In this document: piece by piece, positions 6,909 to 17,099 of the stretch
How the letters are laid out: each line of letters begins with the position of its first letter
Position numbering within the stretch: the first letter of the stretch is position 1
Assembly: GCA_937927945.1 (NCBI GenBank)
Contig: CALEYW010000043.1
Coordinates: 1-64,000, forward strand
Reading direction: 5' to 3'
DNA from: an uncultured candidate division WPS-2 bacterium
Lineage (GTDB): Bacteria; Vulcanimicrobiota; Vulcanimicrobiia; Vulcanimicrobiales; Vulcanimicrobiaceae
Length of the DNA stretch: 64,000 nt
Made by a program: the position numbers and the translations under genes
Notes under the pieces: generated by a model
Told to the model about the DNA's origin: nothing
Seen by the model: only the letters and a program-made list of their open reading frames with translations
The model's database searches: none

Positions 6909-8638
6909 TGCACGCCGGAACGAGTACGACGCACGACGCCCACGACGTTCACGATCACATCCATCCGCCGCCGGAAGGGTTCGTTCGAAAGTACGTCTTT
7001 TCGCTCGACCACAAGGTGATCGGGTTCCAATACTTCTTCACCGGTTTGCTCATCATGTTCATCGCCGGGTCGTTCGCTGAACTCGTGCGCCTGCAGTTGA
7101 CCGACCCCAAGGGCGCGATCATGAGCCACCAAGCGTACAACACAATGTTCACGATGCACGGCACGGCGATGGTCTGGCTCGTGCTGATTCCGCTCGTGAC
7201 CGGAGCGCTCGGCAACTTCGTTATGCCGCTCCAGATCGGCGCGCGCGACGTCGCCTTCCCTTGGCTCAACATGGCGAGCTTTTGGATCCTCCCCCTCGCG
7301 GCATTGATACTGTTCAGTTCGCTGCTGTTCGGCGGGCCGCACGCCGGCTGGACCGAGTATCCGCCGATCTCGCTCGCGGATGGAACGGCCGGCGCACTCT
7401 GGTGCGCGGCGATCTTCACGATTGGGATCAGCTCGACGATGACCGGGCTCAATTTCATGGTCACGATCATGAAGATGCGCGCCCCCGGGATGACCTGGAC
7501 CCGCATGCCGCTGTTCGTATGGGCCACGTTCGCGACCGCGCTGATGAACATGATCGCGACCGTCGCGCTTTCGGCGGCTGTGGGTGCGCTCTTCCTCGAG
7601 CACGTCTTCAACGTGCCCTTCTACGATGCGGCCCGCGGGGGCAGCGCGGTGCTGTACGAGCACATGTTCTGGTTTTACTCGCATCCGGCGGTCTACATCT
7701 TCATCATACCGGCGTTCGGCGTGGTGTCGGAAGTGATCCCGACCTTTTCGCGCAAGCCCATCTTCGGCTACAAGATGATCGCGTTTTCGTCGATGGCGAT
7801 CGCGATCTTGGCGTTTACGGTCTGGGCGCATCATATGTTCCCGAGCGGCCTCGCTCCCTGGCTGCAACTGCCGTTCATGATCCTGACCTACGCGATCGGC
7901 ATACCGACAGGGATCAAGATCTTCTCGTGGATGGCGACGCTCTGGGGCGGCCGGATCCACTTCACGACCTCCATGCTCTACGCGCTCGGCTTCCTGATCA
8001 CGTTCACCTTCGGCGGGATCACCGGCGTCTTCTTGGCCTCAGTCCCGGTCGATCTCCACGCACACGGCACCTATTTCGTCGTCGGGCACTTCCACTACGT
8101 GGTGGCCGGCGGCGCGGTGATGGGCTTCCTAGCCGCCATCCCCTACTGGTACCCGAAAGCAACCGGCCGGATGTTGAGCGAACGGCTCGGACAGCTTGGT
8201 TTCTGGCTGTTCTTCATCGGACTCAATGGGACGTTTTTGCCGATGCACTGGCTTGGACTCGAAGGTATGCCGCGCCGCTATGCGTCCTATGTGGACTTCG
8301 CCAAGGCCGTTCCGGATGCGGTGTTTTGGAACCAGTTCGAGACGGCGTTCTCATTCCTGATGATGGCTTCGATCGGACTCCTGGCGTTCAACGTGATCTG
8401 GAGTTTGCGACATGGGAAGGTCGCAGGCATCAACCCCTGGGGTGCGCGCACGCTCGAGTGGACGATCAGCTCGCCGCCGCCGTACTACAATTTCAAGAAG
8501 GTTCCGGAAGTGTACGGGCGCCCTTACGACTTCGATAAACCCTTGCCGTATCGCAACACCGACAACGAGCTCGATGCGTTCCCCGAGTATGGCAAGACCG
8601 TGATGCCGACGCCACAGCCCGTCGGCGCGGGAGTGTAA
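6908..8638 (+). CDS. ctaD: Cytochrome c oxidase subunit I
   Basis: A 576-residue haem-copper oxidase catalytic subunit with about 12 membrane helices. Visible signatures include the low-spin haem His region FTMHGTAMVW, the CuB/Tyr block FWFYSHPAVYIFIIP, the His pair region VWAHHMFPSG, and the haem a3/a ligand block GTYFVVGHFHYVV. It reduces O2 to water and pumps protons. ATG 6908 follows the tandem duplicate spacer. It is co-transcribed with ctaC and ctaE. Confidence 0.97.
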   Translation: MHAGTSTTHDAHDVHDHIHPPPEGFVRKYVFSLDHKVIGFQYFFTGLLIMFIAGSFAELVRLQLTDPKGAIMSHQAYNTMFTMHGTAMVWLVLIPLVTGALGNFVMPLQIGARDVAFPWLNMASFWILPLAALILFSSLLFGGPHAGWTEYPPISLADGTAGALWCAAIFTIGISSTMTGLNFMVTIMKMRAPGMTWTRMPLFVWATFATALMNMIATVALSAAVGALFLEHVFNVPFYDAARGGSAVLYEHMFWFYSHPAVYIFIIPAFGVVSEVIPTFSRKPIFGYKMIAFSSMAIAILAFTVWAHHMFPSGLAPWLQLPFMILTYAIGIPTGIKIFSWMATLWGGRIHFTTSMLYALGFLITFTFGGITGVFLASVPVDLHAHGTYFVVGHFHYVVAGGAVMGFLAAIPYWYPKATGRMLSERLGQLGFWLFFIGLNGTFLPMHWLGLEGMPRRYASYVDFAKAVPDAVFWNQFETAFSFLMMASIGLLAFNVIWSLRHGKVAGINPWGARTLEWTISSPPPYYNFKKVPEVYGRPYDFDKPLPYRNTDNELDAFPEYGKTVMPTPQPVGAGV

Positions 8639-8641
8639 CGG

Positions 8642-9277
8642 ATGGCGGCTGCAGCGGTCCAACACCTTGCCGGTCATGAAGCGGTCGCGGCCCGCTACCG
8701 GGACGTCGACCGCGCCTACGGCGAAACCCGCGACCTCCGGCTGCTGGGGTTCATGTTCTTCCTCGTCAGCGACTGCATACTGTTCTCGTCGTTCATTTTC
8801 GCGTACGTGTACCTCCGCGTGTCCGCCCCGACGTGGCCGCCCATCGTCGACGGCCATCAGCTCCCATGGTTCGACACGAGCTTCGCGGCGATGAACTCGG
8901 TCGTGCTGTTCGGCTCAGGGGTGACGATGCACTTCGCGCTCGAGAACTGGAAGCACCTCAACACGCGGAAGTTCAACGGGTGGCTGATCGCCACCATCGT
9001 GCTGGGCATCGGTTTCCTGCTCGGTCAAGCGCACGAATACTCGGTCGTGAACATCAGCTGGCAAGGCAGCACGATGGGTGCGTCGTTCTTCACCTTGACC
9101 GGTATGCACGGCTTTCACGTCTTCATCGGCGTCTGTTACCTGGCCATACTGGGCATCCAGGCCAATCGTGGGGTGTACACCAGCTCGAAGTATTTCGGGT
9201 TGACGGCAGGGACGCTCTACTGGCACTTCGTCGACGTGATCTGGGTCGCACTGTTCTCCCTCTTCTATTTATGGTGA
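8642..9277 (+). CDS. ctaE: Cytochrome c oxidase subunit III
   Basis: A 211-residue membrane protein with five or more helices and subunit III signatures, including GQAHEY in the middle and GMHGFHVFIG followed by the C-terminal YWHFVDVIWVALF. It stabilises subunit I and its proton uptake path. It begins 3 bases after the ctaD stop, indicating tight coupling. Confidence 0.95.
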   Translation: MAAAAVQHLAGHEAVAARYRDVDRAYGETRDLRLLGFMFFLVSDCILFSSFIFAYVYLRVSAPTWPPIVDGHQLPWFDTSFAAMNSVVLFGSGVTMHFALENWKHLNTRKFNGWLIATIVLGIGFLLGQAHEYSVVNISWQGSTMGASFFTLTGMHGFHVFIGVCYLAILGIQANRGVYTSSKYFGLTAGTLYWHFVDVIWVALFSLFYLW

Positions 9278-9280
9278 GCA

Positions 9281-9481
9281 ATGAGCGAAGTATACATTGA
9301 GCGAGGGGTCGCGCTCTTGGGTGCGATCCTCGTCGGAGTTACAGCGATCGTTCAACTGAAGAACGATTGGGCGGCGCACGGGCTCGATGCGAGCGTCACG
9401 AAGCTCTTGCTCGGTCTGATGGCCCTCGGTTGCGTCTTGGCGCTGCTGGCGGCGGTCAACGTCCTGGGAGCACGTGCGTGA
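9281..9481 (+). CDS. Small membrane protein of the oxidase operon
   Basis: A 66-residue protein with two hydrophobic helices (about 10-25 and 41-62). It sits 3 bases after ctaE and overlaps the next gene by 4 bases, so it belongs to the operon. It may be a subunit IV-like or assembly peptide; the sequence itself does not decide. Confidence 0.6.
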   Translation: MSEVYIERGVALLGAILVGVTAIVQLKNDWAAHGLDASVTKLLLGLMALGCVLALLAAVNVLGARA

Positions 9482-9699
9482 AGTACGATATGCCCAGCAC
9501 CGCGCCGAGCGCCGCCGAAGGTCACCGGCCGCCGCTCCCGGTGACCGCCGGAATCACCAATGGTGTCAAGCTTTTGATTGTGGGAGGGGTGTTGCTCTCG
9601 ATCTTGCAGGGCATGTTCGTGGGGATGTCCTCCGGCTTCGGGCGTGTTTGGCCCGCGGCCGACTCGGCAAAGATTCAGCTGCCTCCCAAGACGTTTTAG
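9478..9699 (+). CDS. Small membrane protein of the oxidase operon
   Basis: A 73-residue protein with a Pro-rich cytoplasmic start and one membrane helix (about 31-50, LLIVGGVLLSILQGMFVG). It begins at GTG 9478 inside a GTGA overlap with the preceding stop, a sign of translational coupling. Possibly an accessory peptide of the oxidase; no family recognised. Confidence 0.6.
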   Translation: MKYDMPSTAPSAAEGHRPPLPVTAGITNGVKLLIVGGVLLSILQGMFVGMSSGFGRVWPAADSAKIQLPPKTF

Positions 9700-9702
9700 T
9701 TT

Positions 9703-10284
9703 TTATCGGAAGTGCGAGGCATGGCGCTCGTCGGCGCGCGCGATGCCGACGCCGAAGGGAGCGATCTCAGCGGGAAGGACGCCCGTCGGATGCCCATCGA
9801 TCTTGTGGATGCCGCCGTAGCGGCTGAACTCGACCAGCACGGGCCACAGTTCGCGTTGCCCGATCGACCGCGGCCACTCGCGGAGCGGCCATTCGCCGAG
9901 CATCTCCCGGTCGGCACTCAGAACGGCGACGTAATACTCCGGGGGCGCCTTCTTCAAGGTGCGGTATCGGACGTAGCCGTCGACGGTGTAGATCGGCGCG
10001 AACGTCTCGAACACCGCGTGCGCGGACGGCACGATCAACGCGATCGCGTACGCCAAGAAGGTGATCGCGGCGAACGCAAAGATCGGCGCGAGCAGCAGCG
10101 CGATCTCTTGTTGTCGCAAAATCAGGCCGATCGGCAAAAGTGCGAAAAATACCGCGACGATCAGCGGCTCGATCGCGATGGTCAAGCGTCCAAAGAATCC
10201 ACGAAGCACAACGCGGCGCTCGGCGCGAGTCCAGGCTCGCCGGGCGACGTCCGAGCCGTGCCACTCCAGCTGATGGCGGCGCAT
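9703..10284 (-). CDS. Membrane protein of unknown function
   Basis: A protein of about 193 residues with two adjacent membrane helices (roughly residues 33-55 and 61-84), followed by a soluble C-terminal domain rich in Trp and Tyr (GYVRYRTLKKAPPEYYVAVLS). The layout resembles membrane-anchored PH-like proteins, but I see no diagnostic motif. ATG 10284 was chosen; a TTG six codons upstream is possible and neither has a strong ribosome binding site. It is convergent with the oxidase operon, 3 bases away. Confidence 0.5.
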   Translation of the reverse strand: MRRHQLEWHGSDVARRAWTRAERRVVLRGFFGRLTIAIEPLIVAVFFALLPIGLILRQQEIALLLAPIFAFAAITFLAYAIALIVPSAHAVFETFAPIYTVDGYVRYRTLKKAPPEYYVAVLSADREMLGEWPLREWPRSIGQRELWPVLVEFSRYGGIHKIDGHPTGVLPAEIAPFGVGIARADERHASHFR

Positions 10285-10431
10285 ATCCGGTGTCGCTTCC
10301 AAGTCTTGCGGGAGGCTCTTTTCCTCTGCAGTGCCGGCGGTAGTTCGAAGCGCGTTCGCGAAACCCCTAGCTTGTGGAACGCTCGCGGTCGCGTGCTCCT
10401 GCAGTGCGGTCGCTTGCAGGGGTACGAAACG

Positions 10432-11430
10432 ATGAACCGACGCTTTGCTCGACTCGTGCTGTGCAGCCTACTCTTGGGGGCCATGCTCATGCTTCGGTTC
10501 GGAGCCGCTTCGGCGCATCCGGTACGGATCGACGGGGTGGTGCTCAGTGTCCTGACCGTGCACCGCGAGGTCGTGGTGCGCTCCGATGCCTTCGGTTCGA
10601 AGCCGGCCCTCACGACGCTGTTCCGGCTCTCGCCGAAGGTCGACGCCGCTTCGTTGCATGAGGGCGACCGCATCGCCGCGCTCGTCGACGATGAGCTGCT
10701 CGACGAGGTTCGCATCGTGCCCGCGGCGCCTCCCCGGAGCGTCTTGCGCGCGGTCCATCCGCTGCAGGTCGGGGACCGAATGCCGGCGACCCGATTCGTC
10801 GACCAGTTCGGGCGCGGGTTCGACTTCGCCGACTTCCGAGGCAAGTCGGTCGTCCTCGCCTTCATATACACCCGTTGCCGCGACCCCAAAGAGTGCCCGC
10901 TGATCTCGAGCAACTTTCACGCGCTGCAGATGCGCTTTGCGAACGGCCCCTACCACCTTGTCGAGATAACGCTCGATCCGAGCTATGACCGACCATCCGT
11001 CCTCGCTCGTTACGGTGCGCTTTTCGGTGCCGATGCCAAGCACTGGACGTTTGGCACCGGCGAACCCGACACCGTCCTCGACTTCGAGGCGCGCTTCGGC
11101 CTCGATCCGTTTGCCGATCCGCGCGTTGGTCTGATCCACACCGAACGTACGGTGCTCATCGACCCCGATGGCAAAATCGTCGATTTCATCGATCAAGCCG
11201 GCTGGAATGCCGCCGACGTCAGCGCGCGACTGCAAGCGGTCGAATCGCGCTCTTCCAACCCGCTCGCGCGCCTGGATTTCGAACTCTCGAAAGCCGCCGT
11301 CGCGGTTTGCGGCAACAGCGTCGCGGGTTTCTCCGGGCTCGAAGATCTCGCGATCGTCCTGGTCATCTTCGGCGCCGCCGGTTGGTTCTTGCAGCGCCTC
11401 GCCCGTAAGATCTTCGCCGAGCAGATCTGA
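10432..11430 (+). CDS. SCO1/SenC-family copper chaperone
   Basis: A 332-residue exported protein. An N-terminal signal helix (about 9-27) is followed by a small beta domain and a thioredoxin-fold SCO domain. The copper site is C149-x5-C155 with H236 in GLIHTERTVLID, the three conserved ligands. SCO proteins deliver copper to CuA of subunit II, which fits the neighbouring ctaC. A C-terminal membrane helix (about 305-323) is unusual for SCO and would anchor the protein at both ends. AGGGG 9 bases upstream supports ATG 10432. Confidence 0.85.
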   Translation: MNRRFARLVLCSLLLGAMLMLRFGAASAHPVRIDGVVLSVLTVHREVVVRSDAFGSKPALTTLFRLSPKVDAASLHEGDRIAALVDDELLDEVRIVPAAPPRSVLRAVHPLQVGDRMPATRFVDQFGRGFDFADFRGKSVVLAFIYTRCRDPKECPLISSNFHALQMRFANGPYHLVEITLDPSYDRPSVLARYGALFGADAKHWTFGTGEPDTVLDFEARFGLDPFADPRVGLIHTERTVLIDPDGKIVDFIDQAGWNAADVSARLQAVESRSSNPLARLDFELSKAAVAVCGNSVAGFSGLEDLAIVLVIFGAAGWFLQRLARKIFAEQI

Positions 11431-11440
11431 GAGAACTTCG

Positions 11441-12403
11441 TCAAACGTTCAGGGGAACGGCAGTCTTCGAAGGCTCGAGCGACGCAACCACCGTTGAGAT
11501 CACGAAGGCAAGAAAGGTCGCGATTGCGTTCGCCGCGTGCGCTTCACGCAGCTCCGTCGGGAGCGACCAAAGCGCGTTGAGCACGCCTAGCGCGATCTGC
11601 AATGCCAGCAGGACCAGTGCGATGCGCAGCGCCGCGGTCGCCCTCCGCCGAGAGCGAGGGAGCAGGGCGGCGGCCGCAATGGCAAACGGGACGAGCGCCG
11701 CGGCGAAGAACCGATGGGTCATCTGGAGCGCTTGCGGGATGGTCTGACCGAGGAACGCCGGGCCGCAGCCCGGGACGCTCGGGCACGCGAGACCAGCCCC
11801 GCTCGCGCTGACATACGCTCCCGCGCACATCGTGGCGAATGCCCACCCCGTCGCAATCAAGAGCGGCGCCGTCCCGCGCCGGGCAAATGCCGGGGCAGTG
11901 TGCCGCGAATCGTAAACGAAAGCGACGACCGCGAGCGAACTGAGAACGGCGAGCAGCAACATTGCGGCTCCCAAATGAATCATCACAGAGAGAGGACTGT
12001 TCGCGAGGACGATCGTCGCGCCGCCCAGCAGCACTTGCAGCACGAAAACGGTTGCGAGCGCGACCAACATCCCGCCCAAGACGGGGATCTTCGAGCGCAG
12101 CTGTAACCCGGTCGTGACGAGGCCCGCCACTACGAAGCTCTCGAAAACGGCGAGCACACGGTGCAGCCACTCAAGCACGACCCCGCCATGCAGGACCGGC
12201 ACTATAGCGCCGTGGCAGAGCGGCCAGTCGGGGCAGCTCATCCCCGCGCCGTTGATGCGCGTCCAGCTTCCCAGCATCGCCAGGGCGTAGGCGACCATCA
12301 CCCCGGCGACGACAAGCGCGCGAAAGGTTCTGATACCTCGAGTACCGCGTGATAGCGTCGAGGCCTCTCGAACGGTGTCGCGGCTCCTGAACTCAAGCCG
12401 CAT
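11441..12403 (-). CDS. ctaA: Haem A synthase
   Basis: A 320-residue protein with eight membrane helices in two four-helix repeats. His residues occur in WLHRVLAVFE and MIHLGAAM in the first repeat, and MTHRFFAAA and REAHAANAIA in the second, the typical haem-binding arrangement. Cys pairs occur in CPDWPLC and CPSVPGC. The enzyme converts haem O to haem A for the aa3 oxidase encoded beside it. GGGAGGAGG just before ATG 12403 fixes the start. No ctaB (haem O synthase) is in view. Confidence 0.93.
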   Translation of the reverse strand: MRLEFRSRDTVREASTLSRGTRGIRTFRALVVAGVMVAYALAMLGSWTRINGAGMSCPDWPLCHGAIVPVLHGGVVLEWLHRVLAVFESFVVAGLVTTGLQLRSKIPVLGGMLVALATVFVLQVLLGGATIVLANSPLSVMIHLGAAMLLLAVLSSLAVVAFVYDSRHTAPAFARRGTAPLLIATGWAFATMCAGAYVSASGAGLACPSVPGCGPAFLGQTIPQALQMTHRFFAAALVPFAIAAAALLPRSRRRATAALRIALVLLALQIALGVLNALWSLPTELREAHAANAIATFLAFVISTVVASLEPSKTAVPLNV

Positions 12404-12541
12404 ACGACCTCCTCCCTTGCTGGAGTCGAGGCTCTCGCATTCACGCGTCGAGGTCCGCTCGTAACTCTTCGATGTCGGAGCTTCGAAGCGCTTCAGCGGC
12501 CCCAAGGATGAGAGCGCCGGCTTACCTTGGAATTCGGTGCC

Positions 12542-13910
12542 ATGGGGCAGGCAAGCGTTTTCCGGGACGTGGTCGTCGTTGGCGCCGGGGTGGCTGGGAT
12601 CGGCGCGGCACGAACCCTGCTTTCGTATGGGCGCTCCGTCGTCGTGCTGGAAGCGCAAGAGTGCGCGGGCGGCCGCGCCTCTACCGACAACACGACGTTT
12701 TCCGAGATCCCGTTCGACCTCGGGGCGCAGCTCTTCCATCAGGTCCTCGCGGGCAACGTCCTCTATCACATCGCGCTCGCACGCGGACATTCGGTCGCGG
12801 ACATCACCGTGTTCCCGACGGCGTTCTTCGTTCGAACGACGCCCCCCCGGTGATCCCACGGTACAAACGGCGGCAGCCGCAATGGTGAGCACGACGTCGG
12901 CCATGTTGACGGCGCTGCTCGCTGCGGGAGCGAGCATTCTCAGGCCCGCGGAAGATGTCGCGATCTCGACCGTCACCGATGCGTTCAAGGACGATCCGTA
13001 TTACGCCAACGCAATTTCGCTCAACGTCGAGGCGATCACCGGGGCACCGCCGTCCGGATGCTCCCTGCTCGACCTGTTCGACTTCCTGAAGGTCTCGCCC
13101 ACGCCGTTCGTCATACCAGGCGACTCGTATTTCATCAAGAGCGGGATGGGAAATTTCATCGAAGGCCTTGCAGAGGGGCTGCCGCTGGAACTCAACAGGT
13201 CGGTACAACGGATCGCGTACGACAGTTCGGGCGTCGCGGTGGAGACGAGAGGAACCACGTACCACGCGAAGGCCGTGATCGTCACGGCGTCGACCGCCGT
13301 GCTCGCCGCAAACGGCATCGAATTCGCCCCGCTGCTTCCACTGGCGGTGCGCGAGGCGATCGCCGCGATCCCGCTCGGGCACATCTACAAGGCAGCGCTC
13401 GGCTTCAACACGGACATCTTCGCCAAGTTCAAGACGTCGACGGAGTTCAATACGATGACGCTGACGACGTCGCTGTCCGACGTACCGGTGCCGACGTACT
13501 TCGCCAAGTTCTGGGGCACGAACGTGGTCGAGTTCCTCGCCGATGCCGATCTCGCCGTCACGCTCGAAGGGATGAGCGCCACCGGCCAAAAGAATTTCCT
13601 GCTCGGCCAGCTCGAGCTCAACGTTCCCGGCGTTTCCAACGCGTTCGACGGGCGCATGACGGCAAGCTGCTGGGGGACGAATCCGTACACGAACGGCGCT
13701 TACAGTCACGCGAAGACCGGATCGGTCGAGGCTCGCGCCGCGCTGGGCGCCGGCGTCGCACGGAAGGTCTTCTTCGCCGGCGAGTCGTTGGCGTTCGGCG
13801 GACTGCACAGCTCGCTGCACGGCGCGAATACTTCGGGAATCGCCGCGGCGCACGCGGCGTTGAGCGCACTCGGCGTCCCCGCCAAATCGGGCGCGCCGGC
13901 GTCGGGTTAA
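12542..13910 (+). pseudogene. FAD-dependent amine oxidase/NAD(P)-binding protein, one frameshift
   Basis: The N-terminal part from ATG 12542 carries the Rossmann motif GAGVAGIGAARTL and the FAD motif GGRAST, then stops at 12851-12853. The remainder continues one frame over, through the C-terminal FAD-binding block AGESLAFGGLHSSLHGANTSGIAAAHAAL to 13910. The break coincides with a run of seven C at 12842-12848; six C would restore one frame of about 456 residues. This may be a true pseudogene, a phase-variable tract or a sequencing error. The intact family oxidises amines or carotenoid-like substrates. Confidence 0.75.
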
Positions 13911-13935
13911 CCGCGACCGGCCTTTCGTGAAGATC

Positions 13936-13998
13936 GTCAGCTCGTCACGGCGCCTTGCGCGGCGGAGCCGACCAGCGCGGACTTCGATCGTGTCACCG
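13936..13998 (-). repeat. Decayed partial copy of the ilvD 3' end
   Basis: Bases 13936-13978 match the ilvD terminus at 14148-14189 with two mismatches, including the stop codon. They are followed directly by a match to the ilvD segment near 14308-14325, so about 110 bases are deleted between the two blocks. It is a remnant of a tail duplication. Confidence 0.7.
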
Positions 13999-14040
13999 GA
14001 CGCCGTATCGTAGGCACGGTCCGAATGTTGACCCGTCACG

Positions 14041-14136
14041 CCGAGCATGTCGAGGGGCCCTCGTCGCGTACGGTGCCTCGAGCGCGAACCACATCGCAAG
14101 GCACGGTGCGTGACGAGGGCCCCTCGACGAGCTCGG
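14041..14136. repeat. REP-like inverted pair (37-bp arms)
   Basis: Left arm 14041-14077 and right arm 14100-14136 are inverted copies with five mismatches and a perfect 16-bp core TCGAGGGGCCCTCGTC. The right arm contains the motif CGAGCTCGTCGAGGGG (on the minus strand CCCCTCGACGAGCTCG on the plus strand), typical of intergenic REP-like elements in many phyla. Related motifs occur at 35417-35471 and 53594-53618. It lies just beyond the ilvD stop and could act as a transcript end. Confidence 0.7.
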
Positions 14137-14148
14137 GGTGACAAACGG

Positions 14149-15825
14149 TCAGCTCGTCACGGCACCCTGCGCGGCGGAGCCGACCAGCGTCGCGTATTTT
14201 CCGAAGACGCCGCTCGTGTAGCGCGGCGGACGCGGCTTCCATGCGGCGCGGCGCTTCGCCAACTCGTCGTCGCCGACGAGCAGATCGATGCGCCGCCCTT
14301 CGACGTCGACTTCGATCGTGTCGCCGTCGGCGACGAGCGCGATCGGACCGCCGACGAACGCTTCGGGTGCGACGTGGCCGATCATCAGACCGCGCGTCGC
14401 GCCGCTGAAGCGGCCGTCGGTGATCAGTGCGACGCTGTCGCCGAGCCCTTGGCCCATGATCGCGCCGGTGATCCCGAGCATCTCGCGCATCCCCGGGCCG
14501 CCTTTCGGCCCCTCGTAGCGGATCACGACGACGTCGCCGCCGACGATCTCGCGCCGGTCGAGCGCCGCCATCGCGTCTTCCTCGCGGTCGAAGACGCGCG
14601 CGCGCCCTTGGAGGTGCGTCGGCTCGTGCCCGGCGATCTTCACCACCGCGCCCTCGGGCGCGATCGAGCCGCGCATGATGACCAGGCCGCCGTGCGCCTT
14701 GAACGGCCGTTCCGCCGTTGCGATCACCTTCTGTCCCGCCGTCTCCGTCGCCCCGGCCGTCGCTTCGGCAAGCGATTTGCCGGTGACCGTCGCGATGCGG
14801 CCGTCGACGAAACCGCCCTCGATCATGCGGCGCGCGATCAGCTGGATGCCGCCGGCGTCATCGACGTCGGTGGCCATGTAGTCGCCGCCCGGCTTGAGGC
14901 TGGCGATGATCGGCGTGCGGCGCGAGATCGCGTCGAAGTCGTCGATCGTGAGCGGTACGCCGGCGTCGTGCGCGATCGAGAGGAGATGCAGCACGCTGTT
15001 CGTCGAGCCGCCGGTTCCGGCGGCGGCGGCGATCGCGTTCTCGAACGCCGCGCGCGTCGCGATCTTGCGCGGCGTCATCCCCGCGCGGAGCAGCTCCATC
15101 ACGGTGACGCCGGCGCGATATCCCTCCTTCTCCTTGCGCGGGTCGTCAGCCGGCGGGCTCGCGCTCCCCGATGGCGAGAGGCCGAGGAATTCGAAGCACG
15201 TCGCCATCGTGTTGGCGGTGAACTGCCCGCCGCAGGCGCCGACGCCCGGGCAGGCGTGGTCCTCGATGTCCTTGAGCTGTGCGTCGGTCAGCTTCCCGGC
15301 CGCGTGCGCGCCGACCGCTTCGTAGACGTCGCCGACGGTGACGTCGCGGCCCTGGAACTTCCCGGGCCGGATCGACCCGCCGTACAGCATGACCGCCGGG
15401 ACGTCGAGCCGCATCAGCGCCATCGCGGCACCGGGGCCCGTCTTGTCGCACGCGAACAGCGCGACGACCGCGTCGAAGCCGTACCCGCGCCCGCACAGCT
15501 CGATCGAGTCGGCGATCACCTCGCGCGAGACGAGCGAGGCCTTCATCCCCTCGGTCCCCATCGTGATCCCGTCGGAGATCGCGATCGTGTTGAACTCCAT
15601 CGGCGTCCCGCCGGCGTCGCGGATCCCCGCGGCGACGTGCTTCGCGAGCTCGCGCATGTTGTAGCCGCACGGCATCGTTCCGATCCAGGTGTTCGCGATC
15701 CCGACGATCGGCTTGCGCAGATCGTCGTCCCCAAAGCCGATCGCTTTGTACATCGCCCGCGCCCCCGCGCGGTCCCGCCCATTGGTGATGATCGCGCTGT
15801 GCGCCTTCGGATCGTAGCCGTTCAT
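14149..15825 (-). CDS. ilvD: Dihydroxy-acid dehydratase
   Basis: A 558-residue enzyme of branched-chain amino acid synthesis. It converts 2,3-dihydroxy-3-methylbutanoate (and the isoleucine analogue) to the keto acid. The Fe-S cluster ligands are visible as C53 in TMPCGYN, the Cys in FACDKTGPG, and the Cys in VGACGGQFTANTM. The C-terminal half carries the DGRFSGATRG motif. Length and architecture are normal. It is flanked downstream by a fragment of its own tail and REP-like repeats. Confidence 0.96.
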   Translation of the reverse strand: MNGYDPKAHSAIITNGRDRAGARAMYKAIGFGDDDLRKPIVGIANTWIGTMPCGYNMRELAKHVAAGIRDAGGTPMEFNTIAISDGITMGTEGMKASLVSREVIADSIELCGRGYGFDAVVALFACDKTGPGAAMALMRLDVPAVMLYGGSIRPGKFQGRDVTVGDVYEAVGAHAAGKLTDAQLKDIEDHACPGVGACGGQFTANTMATCFEFLGLSPSGSASPPADDPRKEKEGYRAGVTVMELLRAGMTPRKIATRAAFENAIAAAAGTGGSTNSVLHLLSIAHDAGVPLTIDDFDAISRRTPIIASLKPGGDYMATDVDDAGGIQLIARRMIEGGFVDGRIATVTGKSLAEATAGATETAGQKVIATAERPFKAHGGLVIMRGSIAPEGAVVKIAGHEPTHLQGRARVFDREEDAMAALDRREIVGGDVVVIRYEGPKGGPGMREMLGITGAIMGQGLGDSVALITDGRFSGATRGLMIGHVAPEAFVGGPIALVADGDTIEVDVEGRRIDLLVGDDELAKRRAAWKPRPPRYTSGVFGKYATLVGSAAQGAVTS

Positions 15826-15950
15826 GCGGAGGCCTTCGACGTTTCCTCGACGGGTACTGCGGCGCCCCTCCGCCCCTCCTCAACCTCAGCCGAGTAACCG
15901 GGTCCGTTGTTGAGGCCGAGCCCGCTAGGAGCGTATCCCACGCGCAGATG

Positions 15951-16259
15951 TCATGCCGAGATCAACGGGCGAAGACGCTCTATTGCATGAGCGTCGTCCG
16001 AATGCAGCGCATCGTAGAGGTCGACGTTCTGCTGCAGGTTGAGCCAAAGATCTAGGGTCGTGCTCAGGACGCGGGCAAGACGCAACGCCGTATCCGGCGT
16101 GACGCCGCGCCGGCCGTTGATGATCTCGCTCAGCCGCGCCCGCGTGACGCCGATGCGATCGGCGAAGTCGGTCACGGTAATGCCGAGCGGCTCGAGATAC
16201 TGCGTCGAGAGAATGTGGCCGGGCGTCGCCGGATGGCGGTTCTTTGGAGTCCGAGGCAT
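15951..16259 (-). CDS. higA: HigA/VapI-type antitoxin, helix-turn-helix protein
   Basis: A 102-residue protein with an XRE-type helix-turn-helix: LGITVTDFADRIGVTRARLSEIINGRRGVTPDTALRLARVL reads through the family signature (HigA-like addiction module antidotes). It would bind its own promoter. The usual HigB toxin, which would be encoded immediately upstream on the same strand, is not present within the 96 bases before the livF stop. It is therefore an orphan antitoxin-like regulator. Confidence 0.8.
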   Translation of the reverse strand: MPRTPKNRHPATPGHILSTQYLEPLGITVTDFADRIGVTRARLSEIINGRRGVTPDTALRLARVLSTTLDLWLNLQQNVDLYDALHSDDAHAIERLRPLISA

Positions 16260-16355
16260 ATCCAGTGCCGAATGTATCGCGTACCGATACGACGGTCAAG
16301 CTCCCCGAGTTCTGACTGGGGCGCCTCGGTGTTAAGGGCATTCCGCCACTGGCGG

Positions 16356-17088
<733 letters not shown>

Positions 17089-17099
<11 letters not shown>

